Assembly: GCA_012845835.1 (NCBI GenBank)
Contig: JABAKD010000028.1
Coordinates: forward strand, 10,545,129 to 10,609,128
DNA length: 64,000 bases
Reading direction: 5' to 3'
Origin: Undaria pinnatifida
Taxonomy: Eukaryota > Sar > Phaeophyceae > Laminariales > Alariaceae
Under the pieces are notes generated by a model that worked only from the letters and a program-made list of their open reading frames with translations, had not been told where the DNA came from and ran no database searches. Both the position numbers and the translations under genes were made by a program. Below, one piece after another: positions 43,293 through 54,010 of the stretch (position 1 is its first letter; every line of letters starts with the position of its first letter).

Positions 43293-43448
43293 CGGGGGGG
43301 AGGGGGTGTACTCATTTCATGCATGCCCGTCGTCGTATGGCCGTAGGTCCCCCTATCTCTATGGTGGCGGGACGTAACACGTCGGGTTTTCACCGACCAG
43401 GCAGACATCACGTGCACCAAGCGCAAAGCTCCTTGATTGAGGTGTTCG
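43293..43448 (+). repeat. Family E dispersed repeat, copy E9
   Basis: G-runs, GTGTACTCATTTCATGCATG, GTCGGGTTTTCACCGACCAG and CCAAGCGCAAAGC. The GCCGTGAG end has diverged. Confidence 0.8.
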
Positions 43449-44347
43449 GGGAGTGGCACGGAAGGGTGAGCTTCGTCCAATAAACGGGATGGGGGGAAGA
43501 ACAGAGGAAAATTACTTGGGTATTCGGTGAGTGTTGTTGTGGAACTGCCGCACGTTCATACGTAGTTAGTCATGCGGGCATGCAGGCTGGTTCACGGTAA
43601 AAACCCGGAATTCTCTCCCCCACGAATGCCGCTCGCAATATCTAGTCAAAGGGTGAATATTTGGTATCACACTGACCCCCATGACCAGTGTAAGAGGATA
43701 AGTGGGTTACATGGCCAGTTTTTTTTAACGGCCTCGGACTGTCCCTGGGAGCGAAACTCGTATCGACCAAGGATAGGCCTCCAATTGTTTGAATAATATT
43801 CAGGCCTTTCTTTGCCAAGCGGGGGCTTAAAAACAAAAATTACGCCGCATTTAGCACAAACCGGTTGGAGGTACTTACAAGGCATGTCTGCAGAATTTCG
43901 CGCAAAAAATCAAAGATCTGACCTGTGGCCTATATTCAACAATAGGCAGAATCTCGTACCGAAAAAAATGGATCCTAAACTAAAACCAAGTCGTTTGAAG
44001 AAAATAGGCATCTTACAACTTTTTTCGCACCAAAGTCCAAATGTCCACGCAGTTTTTGAGATACAGACCCTGAAATTTTGAACTTGTTCTACATGCCCAG
44101 CCTGGCCTCCGGGGGGGGGTTCTTTCTTCTGTTTTTTTTGCCGAAAAACTTTGGTCTACGGTGGTCCAAATTTTCCAAAAATCTAAACTGACGAAAAATC
44201 AGGCGAAAAAAAAAAAGATCGGTGAGGTCTTCGCAAGGGCACATGGAAGACGTGTGCAAAATTTCACGGTCTGAATCGTAAAAACGGCGGCGACATCTGC
44301 CGGGGAATAAATTTCGGGTTTTTTACTTGAGCCTGTGGGCTTCGTGT
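43449..44347. other. No recognised gene
   Basis: A GGATCCTAAACTAAAACCAAG segment (43970) is a relic of the P-type core. Nothing else is supported. Confidence 0.4.
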
Positions 44348-44495
44348 ATATACGCTGCACCAAGTTTAACTGTTTCCATAAAAATACGCCTACCAATGAT
44401 GTACCAAACGCAATAATGCTACGTTTCGTCGGTTTGATACATCATTGGTAGGCGATACTTTTAGGGGACAGTTGGGGCTTGGTGCAGCGTAGATC
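44348..44495. repeat. Long imperfect hairpin
   Basis: CGCCTACCAATGATGTACCA (arm 44387-44409) faces its near-perfect complement at 44432-44454 across a 22-base loop. Pairing extends outward through TACGCTGCACCAAG (44351) and CTTGGTGCAGCGTA (44479), giving arms of about 65 bases. It could be a foldback element or the source of a structured RNA. Confidence 0.75.
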
Positions 44496-44780
44496 CAACG
44501 TGTGGGTTTCGTTCTTCGTGAGAAAGCACACTCTTTCACTCGTGTTCTCTGCCAGCCTGGCAAGAAAAAAAAGAAGGCAGGGTCTATGCCGGCGACTTTA
44601 TACCCCAACACCGGTTACCCCAGCACCTCTCCGCAATACGTCTCAGACTGACGGAATTGCTTTGTGTAGCAAATGCCTCGTTTGTTTCTCGCTCCCAAAA
44701 CCCATTAACAAGAACAAGATCCCGATTAAAGGAACCCACAACGTCCGACAGATCACCGATCCGCACTTACTTGACGATCT
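44496..44780. other. No recognised gene
   Basis: Overlapping short frames on both strands have no recognised domain. Confidence 0.35.
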
Positions 44781-45260
44781 ATAGATATTTCAGGGAAGAT
44801 CTGTAGAGTTTATAGCTCATGTTCCCCAGTGGGAGGCATATGATCTGCATGGTCTATGTTAAGATACGGCCTCGAAAGGCCTGTAATTATCCGAATTTGA
44901 GATCATTTGGATGGGTTTCGTATGATAAGGTTGGCGGTTTATATTCGGGAAAGTTAGGAATTAGATCGGAGGCACGTGCCTCCGATCTCAGAAGCTATCC
45001 GGGGCTCTGGTGGAAACGAATAAAGCTACATCTCTACGAAGGGACGAAAGTGAGTACTCTCCGAGGACCTGCTCAATTGGCAGACCTGCAGGAGGCACTC
45101 TGTGTCCCCCACCATTAATTTAACATCTAGCTGTTTTTTTCCGGGGTTAGGACTGTGTTCTCTATTAGATATTTCAGAGAAGATATGTAGAGTTTATAGC
45201 TCATGTTACCCAGTGGGATGCATATGATGTGCATGGTCCAGCTGTTTTTTTTTCCGGAGC
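44781..45260 (+). repeat. Duplicated host segment holding an LTR-A insertion
   Basis: ATATTTCAGGGAAGATCTGT, TTTATAGCTCATGTT and CATATGATCTGCATGGTCTA (44785-44856) continue at 45126 with TCTAGCTGTTTTTTTCCGG. A second unit (45165-45260) has the same order with no insert. Confidence 0.8.
44857..45125 (+). mobile_element. Solo LTR, family LTR-A
   Basis: Bounded by TGTTAAGATACGG and TTTAACA, with the GGAGGCACGTGCCTCC palindrome and AATAAAG. TCTA flanks both sides, a 4 bp target-site duplication. Confidence 0.85.
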
Positions 45261-45544
45261 TAGATCTGTGTTCTCTGGTACAGATCCTGCACAAAAGACC
45301 CCAATAACGGCCACTACAGGATCTGCTGGATGTAGATGATCTAGATGGTATAGATGGTATAGATCGTGATCTTTCCTTGGTGTGAAGGAATCTTATTATG
45401 AATCTTGTATGATACCAATATGCTTTTTAGTACATAGAATAAATCGTGTTGGCGCTGAACACCCAGGTTGGCACGTCCCACAGAAGCCTCCTTGTCAAGG
45501 TGTACTGTTTACCATTACCAAAATCCGTCGACGCGTGCTATTAG

Positions 45545-45880
45545 TGTTATGGTATCTCCCTGGGAGCCTAACAAGGCGTAAGATCTAGGATACGGAAATA
45601 AATTATATAAAAGGATTTCCACATGCGTTGAAGGCATGTGAAACCCGAAGGCATGTGAAACCCTTTTTTAGTTCGTATCCGTGGCTTGTGGGACTAATAC
45701 AAGAGCTTATCGATGCCGTCGAAGCCATGTGAAACCCTTTTTTTAGTTCGTATCCGTGGCTTGTGGGGATAGTCTAATACAAGCGCTTATCCAATACAAG
45801 CGAGTGACCAACGTGGAACCTGCCTATTTAATAGTAGTAGAGACACCTGCAAGAGGGTAGCCTGTGTCTGTAACAGCCCC
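45545..45880 (+). mobile_element. LTR-like repeat, family LTR-C, copy 2
   Basis: It begins TGTTATGGTATCTCCCTGGG, has TTATATAAAAGG and ends GTGTCTGTAACAGCCCC. It is longer than copy 1 because a segment around CATGTGAAACCC and TTCGTATCCGTGGC is duplicated. Confidence 0.65.
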
Positions 45881-46053
45881 TACAGAGAGGCAGCACTTTT
45901 TGACCATTTTTTTTTCTTCGTTCGACCGGGGGGCTTATTTGACCTAAAAATCGCCGGAACGTCGGTCTTGCTTTATTTTCTTCGATAAATTCATTTTGTA
46001 CACGCAGGCCATGTTTTTTATTCTTCATCGGAGTGCATCTTTTGAGTTTTATC

Positions 46054-46320
46054 GAACAGTCGTTCTACGGTAGCCCCCCCAACCTTCCTTGAACGAAATC
46101 GTCGGTTTGTAAACCAGCCCACGGCCGTATCTTCTGAAATACGCTGCCCCTTGCCATCCCGACGTGATCGGTCGATAGTAGTAGTAGTAGTAGTAGTAGT
46201 AGTCCTTCGCGAACAAGAAAATGTGTGAAGATGTCCTTTTCATAGCACCCTTCCTCGTATCGAGCAGCAACGAAACGTTCGTTGAAGAAAATCGCTGCTT
46301 TTGGGGGGGGTGGGCTATGT
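46054..46320. mobile_element. Family H MITE with C-run termini, copy H2
   Basis: CTACGGTAGCCCCCCC at the left and GGGGGGGGTGGGCTATG at the right. The interior is the complement of H1, with a (TAG)9 microsatellite (46176-46203) where H1 has its CAT run. Confidence 0.7.
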
Positions 46321-46984
46321 TGGTTTATGTGTTGGTTTATGCCTGCGCACAAGTCTGATGCATGATGTGTATGACTGCATAGAATCTACGGAGATGGTAG
46401 AGTAGAACAACTATTGATATGATTGGCGGGCCCAATCTTCGATATGTTCGAGTTGAGCCCCATTTGGCGCAGTGTACAAGTACTACTGCTGTTACTCAGT
46501 TTACTATTTTGTTCTCTTCGGGTGTGCATGTTCAGAGTGGCCTCCGGGACTCCGGTGCTTTAATATATATTTTCCATCTTCTTATCTTCTCCGCCTGATG
46601 GTCCCTCATCGGGTACCGAGAGCAATCTCCCCGTGAGCCACCCTACGCCGGGCATAAAGATTGTCCATTATGCTAGCATGATCGTACGACAAGACAACTT
46701 GTTTCGGACGACGACAAGACAACTTGTTTCGGACGTAGAGTGCTCTGAGGAGCCCGGGATGCTTCAGGAGCGATTTTTCTTCGTCATCGACCTCCACCCT
46801 ACACTGTCAATTAGGCTATATCGTAGAATCAGTCCGAAATAAGCATTCGGGTGAGAAGTCTCAGGCATGGAGCTCGTCAAGCAAGAAGTCTCAGAAAAAA
46901 AAAACGGCTCACCTCTACCGCGGCATGCATGTGACGACTGCTATGATACAATGAGACAGGTACTAGCACAGTTTTGACCACTTC
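46321..46984. other. No recognised gene
   Basis: ACGACAAGACAACTTGTTTCGG is repeated in tandem near 46687-46735. No supported coding sequence. Confidence 0.4.
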
Positions 46985-47160
46985 TTTTCTTCTGAATTAC
47001 GCGGGCTCCTTAACCATTTTTCAACTCCTGCAATGATTTCCTAGTCTAACTTCAAGTGTTTTGTCCCCTATGTCGGGAGTGCGGTGCTAAAAGGGTTCAT
47101 TAACCCAAGATCGTCGGAATTTCATTCTTGTTTTTTTTTTTTCTGATACAGCAGTGATGT
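46985..47160 (+). repeat. Family I fragment with a diverged P-like insert
   Basis: GCGGGCTCC-TTAA, a 90 bp insert ending CTAAAAGGGTTCATTAA, then AAGATCGTCGG. The flanks match family I at the same TTAA used by P1. Confidence 0.5.
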
Positions 47161-47529
47161 TCGTACCCAGTTTCAAGATCAACCCGTGACAAGCCAACTT
47201 CAGGTCGCCTTATCTCTACTATAGTCTTATCTTTTAGTACCGCAAAAATCATCCCATACTAATTCCAAGCAGTTTATTCTTCGTGACAAGCCGATTTAAT
47301 TGGTCCTATCTCTACTGTGGTCTTAAACCAGATGGTCTTAAATGGGTACACCACTATATATATTTGTATACCTAGGCCATGGGATTGATCGTTCATTGGA
47401 TCGCACTTTTCAGTTTACTCAAATACCTGGTATCACTTTTTCCCCAAGAGGGTGTATAGCTAGCTCCTCAAGCAACCACCCTCAGAAGGCAAAAAAGAGC
47501 CAGCGCGCGTCTACCGTAAATAACGCGTT
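47161..47529. other. No recognised gene
   Basis: A P-type ACTAATTCCAAG relic lies at 47268. Nothing else is supported. Confidence 0.4.
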
Positions 47530-47775
47530 TAGGAGTTGTTAGTGTTAAGGTATTAGTGGGGTATTAGTCCGTTTGGCCACTTGCAAAAGGTTAACCAATT
47601 ACAGTTTACCCAAACTAATCCTTATCACACTCTCCCCCCCTGAAACGGCGGGATACCAGGTCGGCCGGATATACGGTCGGACCTGTCCATATCCAAGCGG
47701 TTTCATTTCCTGGGGATACCAGGGAGTGAGAGTATCTTTCAAGTTCGATCATGGGGAAAGTCTGAAAAAAAGTTT
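47530..47775 (-). mobile_element. TRIM-B miniature LTR retroelement, copy B2 (truncated)
   Basis: On the minus strand an interior ending in GCCGTTTCAGGGGGGGAGAG is followed by an LTR from TGTGATAAGG to CCTTAACA (47627-47530). The primer-binding half is missing. Confidence 0.65.
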
Positions 47776-47921
47776 ATTTTATTTTTTCGATTACTTGATC
47801 TATACGCCGCTACAGAGCCTTACACGAACACGAACACAGTCGTAACATAGGAGAGCTCCACTCTGGACCCAGACTATGGTAGGGGGTCCCATTTTTAGGG
47901 ACCTTTTTTTGCCGTGGTTTC

Positions 47922-48094
47922 GGGTCACTCGCGCGAGCGGCCCCCCCTGTTCTTGGCGGTCACAGTCTTTCTTTCGCCATGCTGCTTTAACTTTGGCGAT
48001 ATGAATCCCAACTGGGGTGGTTGGCTACGCCGTGTCAAAACCAAACGCCGAACGTGCTTTAGCTGTGCGAGGTACAAAGTCACTCGCGCGAGTA
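47922..48094 (-). mobile_element. Family K MITE-like element, copy K4
   Basis: GGTCACTCGCGCGAGCGG and AGTCACTCGCGCGAGTAG ends, with GGTTGGCTACGCCG inside, the complement of the K core. Confidence 0.7.
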
Positions 48095-48121
48095 GTAAAA
48101 CCCAACAGAGAATATAGTGGT

Positions 48122-48525
48122 ATATCGTAACATCATCATAACATCAACATAACATCATCATAACATCATCATAACGCCATCATAACATCATCATTAACAT
48201 CATCATGACATCATCATTAACATCATCATAACACCATCAAAACATCATCATAACATTATCATAACATCATCATAACATCATCATAACGTCCCATCATAAC
48301 ATTATCATGACATCATCATACCATCATCGTAACACCATCATAACATCATCATAACATCATCATAACATCATCATAACATCATCACAACGCCATCATAACA
48401 TCACCATAACATCATCATAACACCATCCCAACATAATCATAACACCATCATAACATCATCATAACACCATCGTAACATTATTATAACATCATCTTAACAC
48501 CATCGTAAGATCATCGTAACATCCT
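48122..48525 (+). repeat. ATAACATCATC minisatellite (11 bp unit)
   Basis: About 36 units of ATAACATCATC with occasional CC, GT or deleted-base variants. Confidence 0.95.
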
Positions 48526-48654
48526 CCCTACCGCCGTTTTGTCCGATGCTTCCATTTTTTTTATGTTTCAACTCGTCCCGTTAACGACGGATCTCCGTAA
48601 TAGGGGGGGGGGGGGTAGTGCTGTATAGCTTACTGTAGGTAGGTGACTGGTTAA

Positions 48655-48923
48655 TGTAAGGTTATAGGTGGGGACACAGAGTGCCCCCTGCAGGTCTGCC
48701 AATTGAGCAGGTCCTCGGAGAGTTCTCACTTTCTTTGCCTTCGTAGAGGCGTAGCTTTATTCGATTCCACCAGAGCCCCGAATAGCTTCTGATATCGGAG
48801 GAACGTGCCTCCGATCTATTTCCTAACTTTCCCCAATATAAACCGCCAACCTTATCATACGAAACCCATCCAAATGATCTCAAATTCGGACAATTCCAGG
48901 CCTTTCGAGGCCGTATCTTAACA
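48655..48923 (-). mobile_element. Solo LTR, family LTR-A, inside TRIM-B3
   Basis: Ends TGTAAGG and TTAACA, with the cacgtg-centred inverted repeat partly decayed. TTAA flanks both sides. The right flank continues as the TRIM-B LTR (TTAACCTTTT...), so it may have inserted into that element. Confidence 0.75.
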
Positions 48924-49090
48924 TTAACCTTTTACCAGCAGTCAAACGGACTAATAATACCCTGCTGAACCTTAACAAATGGCGTCGTCGGCAGACCGCG
49001 GGATTTCGGAGTCGTGGGTTCGAATGTCACCGTCCACCAATAATAGAGGTTTACGACTTTTTCTCGTGCCGAACCTCAAATATACTCCTG
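48924..49090 (+). mobile_element. TRIM-B miniature LTR retroelement, copy B3 (partial)
   Basis: A 5' LTR remnant (CAAACGGACTAAT to CCTTAACA, ending 48977) is followed by the primer-binding site at 48980-48997, a T-arm-like GTGGGTTCGAATGTCAC, CGTCCACCA and the start of the interior (CTCAAATATACTC). Confidence 0.65.
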
Positions 49091-50029
49091 CTGGTTCCTT
49101 AGGAATAGGGAAAACCGTGTGCGGATTTGACACGTCCGCCCGGGCACTCGGCTTATTATCCTAACATCGTTCCAAGGGTGGGCAGTTTTGGGTGAGGGGG
49201 GGGGTGAGGTGGCACTTTTCAGTTTTGGTTTGGGTGGGCGACGGCGGATCTTTTCTCAGTAGGTAAGACTAAGCCGTACAACGTCCTCTCCTGACGCTAA
49301 TGTCGATGCTGAGATCCATACCCGCGGTGACGGACTCCCCAACATATTCACGTGATGAGGAGCTATCTCTCAACCGATCTAGGGCGCGAGAGATCACGTG
49401 TGGTCGCGCGGTTGGGGCTGACGCTCAGGGGCTGTGTGCGTTGGTGTCGTGTGTCTATGTGCACTGTGTTACTTCCAGGACGCCATTTTCACGTGCGAAG
49501 CTTGGAATGTACTCGAGATATCCAGTATTGCGCTAACTGCGTCCACATAGATACACGCAACGAGGAACGCTGCAGGCGCGATGTCGATCCCGTCGCAGGT
49601 TTCTTCTGGGTGAACTCCTCTTGGAAAAAAAAAATGAACCGAAAACCACCCTGAGTGAGCTGGAAAGTCTGCGCTGACTGCTGTAGCTGTAACGGTGGTA
49701 GATGGTGAACATGAAACAAAAAGGCACAGCAATAGTATGGGGTCCCGTCTGGCTTCTTTTTAAGCCTGGACTTAAGATTCACCCAAGGGTTTCATCAATC
49801 CCTTCCTTGGGAGGCATGCTACCGTGTGAGTGCGCCTGATATTCCTCGAGCTCTTCACTGGCGCAGATAAATCTATTACGCCTCGCCCCCCCCCCAGAAA
49901 AAAAAAAAAAGGAAACAAGGAAAAAGGAAAAACATAAAGTTTAATCCGATGAACAAGTCCATTGGCCTAGGTATGCAACGGCTAACAATGCAAAACGAGA
50001 CCTGCCACTCTCCGACCATATTGCGTTAA
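49091..50029. other. No recognised gene; possibly holds the missing 5' exon of the methyltransferase
   Basis: Plus frames at 49300-49654 are open for up to 100 codons but show no domain. A G-run lies at 49197-49206 and A-runs near 49900. Confidence 0.3.
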
Positions 50030-50177
50030 TGTTAGGATTTGCACTCTATTCACTTCGTCCGTGGCGTGAGTGGAACTCGTAAAAGAGCTTATCTAGTACA
50101 AGTGAGTGATCAACGTGGAACCTGCCTAGTACAGAAACCTATCGTACAAAGGGTAGCCTGTGTCTGTAACAGCCCCT
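50030..50177 (+). mobile_element. LTR-like repeat, family LTR-C, copy 3 (short)
   Basis: TTCGTCCGTGGCG, AGAGCTTATCTAGTACAAGT, CAACGTGGAACCTGCC and GTGTCTGTAACAGCCCC match the 3' half of copies 1 and 2. Confidence 0.65.
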
Positions 50178-50392
50178 TGATCTCACCATACATGGTGTCG
50201 TCGTAATCTGGACATTCTCTCTTACCAAGGAGTCCCCCAGTCCTTTTCGAATTTTTTTTGTTTGAGTAAAAAAACACTTTTCGAGCCAAGAGGTGCTCCT
50301 TCTACACCTATCGCCTATAATAGCTCTCGTGTTTACTCAGCATCATCCCTACAACACGGTCATCTTTTTCATATGTGTGATTGATTTTGCAG

Positions 50393-52317
50393 GCACCGGG
50401 CCTGGGGAGAGGTCCGCAGCGGCCCCGGCTCGACAGTTCCCGCGACGAACGGAGTCCGCTCAGCCCTCGAAGACGTCTTGCAATCCTACGGGGTAGCCAG
50501 CATGCTGGACGCTCCGTGTGGCGACTTAACATGGATGCATCTTGTTCGCGGAATCGAAAACGTACGATATACCGGGGCGGATATCTCATCCAGCGCTGTG
50601 CGGGATAACCAGCGAAAGTTTCCTGGGGGGGGTGGCCTCGGGGAGAGCGGTGGTGGTGGAGTCGACAGCAATGAAGAAGTTGGAGGCGTTGGATGGGGGG
50701 GGGGGCAGGGGCAGGGGCAAGTTAAGGAAAGGGCGGGGGGGTTCCTTGGCGCCGTTTTTGTTCAGGCAGATCTTGTGGAAGGAGTGCCGCCTTCTGTGGA
50801 CGGGGAGCCGTACGACATCGTCTTTCTCAGGTCAGTTTTTTGTTTGTTTTTATTCAACTCCTTTCTGCTGTCTTCGCGCTTTCTCTTTTTTTTTTTCCTC
50901 CTTCTCGCTCCCCAGTTGTAAACCAGATCCGAGGTCACTAAGAAACTCTTCTTCTTACCCCTTCTCACTGCGGTATGTGCCTTCATTCTTATCGCGAGAA
51001 GACTTCACGCCCCTTTCTCCCCTCGCTGACTCGCATCGATTAAGGTACTACTACTGTATGTAGGGTGTTGTTTGGGTTTTAGCGACTAATATTTTACTTC
51101 TAGTTGGGGTGTTTGCGACTTCGGCAGGAGTCGTTAGGGAGTTAGCGGTGTCACAACTTCGGTTGTGGGTACGAGTTGGGTAGAAACACATACAGTTAAA
51201 AAAAAACATGTTGAACCCGTAACACGTCGCATAATCCCAAGACCGGCCCCAATCCAATCAAAAATAACCGGAAAAAAAAATCCTTTAGAAATCTTTTCCT
51301 TTCCTACCATTTATTGAATTTCGAACCTATTATTTTCGTCAGTGATTTGACGCATTCTACGATAGTGGCAGCTGTTTTCGTCTGAAATGTTTTCCGAATG
51401 ACTTAAGACACTCCTTAACACAAAATCGTCGGAAATGGGCAATTTTTTTTCTCTGCGTGATTCTCGTTGTGTAACTAGGCCATGGAGTTTTTCGTCCGGT
51501 GTAGCAGTTTTTTTTTTTTCTTTTTTCCCTCAAAAATCAGTTTTTTTTGGAAGAGGTCTTAGGCTCCCAACTGGAGGAAACCTTTGCAGAAAAAAAAGGA
51601 GGTGCATCTCTATCGCAGCACGCGTCGGTTAAATGGCCTTGAGTTGTATCATTCGTCGGTTTCAATACTATTTTTACATGTTTTCCAAGCCAACAGTAAA
51701 GCGCCACCCCTTATCACAGCCCTTGTCTGGACCGGTACCGCGTCTTGCCCTATGCGCAGGTTGCTTCAGTCCTGTAAATCGCTTGGTATACTTTCCCTGA
51801 GGTGCTCTTCCACTCTACTGCTGTAAAGCCGATTAGAGCTTGTCCTATGACCGCGGACTATGTTATGGCGATGAGTTAGAATAACAACAACAACAACAAC
51901 AACACCAACACCAACACCAACACCAACACCAACAACACCACCACCAACACCAACAACAACAACAACTTTCCCCATCCATGCTGTTGCACCTCGTCGCCGC
52001 CCTCCAGGGACCTAATGCTCCACCTCCCCCCCGAGCAAAACCTGAGAATCCTCCGAAACGTGGAAGCAAGCGGGGCAAAACTCTTGATGGCGAGCACCTA
52101 CCTGAAAGGGGACGAAAACTGGACATCCAATACCTTCATTCCAGTAAAGGGACACCTCATAAACCTTGCCATGCCGCCGTACTGCCTACGCCCACCGGTC
52201 GCCCTTTACATGGACGTCGCCGCGGACATCGCGCACCAGAGAATGGCACTATGGGAGTTGGATCCGGCGAGGCCGCTTATTTCCAGTGGGGACTGTGGTC
52301 GGGAAGCCTGGGGCTAA
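50393..52317 (+). CDS. SAM-dependent methyltransferase, last two exons
   Basis: Exon 50393-50830 follows TTGATTTTGCAG and ends CTCAG/GTCAGT. Exon 52008-52317 follows CCCTCCAG and ends with TAA. The junction restores codon phase and reads YDIVFLR/DLMLHLP. GPGSTVPAT and LDAPCGDLTWM match the start and the SAM-binding glycine motif of a class I methyltransferase family. YTGADIS is the acidic second strand, and YDIVFLRDLMLHL the post-III region. The C-terminus has ASGAKLLMASTY, GHLINLAMPPYCL and LYMD. A glycine-rich insert of about 45 residues (GGVGWGGGQGQGQ) sits between the second strand and FVQADLVEG. The 5' exon with the start codon was not found. The substrate is unknown; related algal and bacterial proteins are mostly uncharacterised. 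Confidence 0.8.
50870..51050 (-). repeat. Diverged family S-like repeat
   Basis: Related to 17776-17945 over CCAGATCCGAGG, GCCTTCATTCTTATCGCGAG and GACTCGCATCGA. It lies in the methyltransferase intron. Confidence 0.45.
51395..51635 (+). repeat. Family I repeat, copy I2 (no P insertion)
   Basis: CCGAATGACTTAAGACACTCC-TTAA-CACAAAATCGTCGG is continuous here, so it represents the empty site of the P1 insertion. The rest matches 7111-7335. Confidence 0.7.
51880..51966 (+). repeat. AAC / AACACC microsatellite
   Basis: About 28 units of AAC and ACC, ending 41 bases before the second methyltransferase exon. Confidence 0.95.
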
Positions 52318-52752
52318 AGCCGGCCATAACCACCACGCGTATCGCGTATTCTGCGCGTATTCGACAAAGTTTGGTGGTTCATATTATAATTTGGCGTTTT
52401 TTTGGAAGGAGACAAGGCAGCAAGCGGTCCTCCAGCCCCGACGGCGACAGGACCATAAATTAATCAAGTGTGTTTGGAAGGGAATGTCGGGGGCTTGTCT
52501 CTTGGCTCTTGAAATTATGGTAGTCCGTGTGCCTGTCAACGCGGCCTCGCCATCTAGGGCGTTTTAGCCCTACCTCGCGGCGCGGGTACAGAGGGTTCGG
52601 GACTCCACCGGCAGAACACTGGGTCTCGCGTCGTGCCGAGTAAGTCTTGACCGCGGCGTGCCGAGCATTGACCGCAATCTCCAGGCGGTCCTGAGGTTAC
52701 TACGTTCCATAAATCCAGCATTGGTGTGAATTGTACGTTTCAAACAAATAGT
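52318..52752. other. Downstream of the methyltransferase; no recognised gene
   Basis: No polyadenylation signal can be assigned with confidence, though ATAAATTAAT lies at 52456. Confidence 0.35.
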
Positions 52753-53440
52753 ATAAAAATTAGGATACACTCCAGCTGTGAGATCGAAGATTTCGTCGAA
52801 ACTCATCTTTGCAAGCTGTGTGTGATACTCCGATCGCGCGTATTACGGGTTGTGTGTCCTCATTGAGGATATAGGTCGGCGACTCCCCTTGGAACTACAG
52901 TGTGGCTATCAGGGTCGACAGGGTGATGTTAGGCAGTCTGTGAGCGGAAACTATAAAACCCGTTTCTGAGGGGGACAAAATCTGACAGCTGTGGAAGGAA
53001 ATGCATCATTTTATAAATTGAATCCTGCAAGTCGAACAACCGGCGAGGGGAGGGCGGAGTTGTTAAGGACGTGGGGGCCTGACGTTGATCAAAAAGGGGG
53101 CGGGAGGGGGGGAGGGGGGGAGGGACAGGTGGGGCAGCTCAATTTGTGCGTGGAAACTATAAACTCTTGTGGGGGAGGGGGAGGGGGGATGTGGCGGGGG
53201 GGGGGGGGGGGGCTTTAGGTCGCATAGATGTAGGGGTTTGCTATACGCGTGGGGCTAGGCCTAGGCGATGGTGCGGGTGGTGGGGAAGGAGGGGGCGTTG
53301 GGGGCGGGGGGGGGGTGGGAATTGCAGCAGCGGCATGGACCGCTCTAAAAAGGTAATGAGGTGATATCCAGGGCGTGGAAGTGTTTATTACTCTGGCGGA
53401 TTTCGATATTAGGTGGGGCGTTTGAGCAAAAGAGAGCGAG
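52753..53440 (+). mobile_element. Full-length family D composite repeat
   Basis: It begins ACACTCCAGCTGTGAGATCG and runs through GGGTCGACAGGGTGATGTTA, CTGAGGGGGACAAAATCTGA and a G-rich body to TATTAGGTGGGGCGTTT. The same 690 bp lies inverted at 33065-33780. Confidence 0.8.
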
Positions 53441-54010
53441 GAAAAAAGAAAGGGGGGGGGGGGGGGGGAAGGGTTTTCAAGAGGTTTAGGTCACATATAA
53501 TATTAAAAAACACTTCAGCTATGAGATCAAGGATTTGGTCGAAACTCATCTTGGCAACATTGTGTGTGATACTCCGATCGCGCGTATTAATCATATATGT
53601 AGGGGCTTGCTTGCTCTACGCGCGGTGCTAGGTCTAGGCGATCGTGCGGGGTGTGGGGAAGGAGGGGGCGTTGGAGGGGGGGAGGGGGGATGAATGAAAG
53701 CTACGCCATGGATGGCTAGAAAGATAATGACGTTATATCAATTGCGTAGAAGTGTTTATTACTCTGGCCGATTTCGATTGTAAGTGGGGCGTTTGAACGA
53801 ACTGGGCGGGGCACAAAAGAGGGGGGGACGGGGGGAGGAGGGCGGAGATGAGTTGGAGCTACGGCATGGATGACTAGAAGGATAACGAGATGGCATCAGC
53901 TGGCTGGTAGTGTTTACTACGGTGGTAGACTTTGATTTTAGGTGGGGCGTTTGAACAAAAGGGATCGGGGGGGGAGGGGGGGGTGCATTTCAATATGTGC
54001 GCGGAAACTA
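53441..54010 (+). repeat. Tandem partial family D copies
   Basis: A D head at 53495-53600 is followed by two body units ending GTAAGTGGGGCGTTTGAACG (about 53790) and TTAGGTGGGGCGTTTGAACA (about 53958), with intervening G-runs. Confidence 0.7.

Noticed and set aside
48122-48525. Regular 11 bp repeats considered as a CRISPR-like array
   Set aside because: There are no unique spacers; it is a plain minisatellite in a eukaryotic context.
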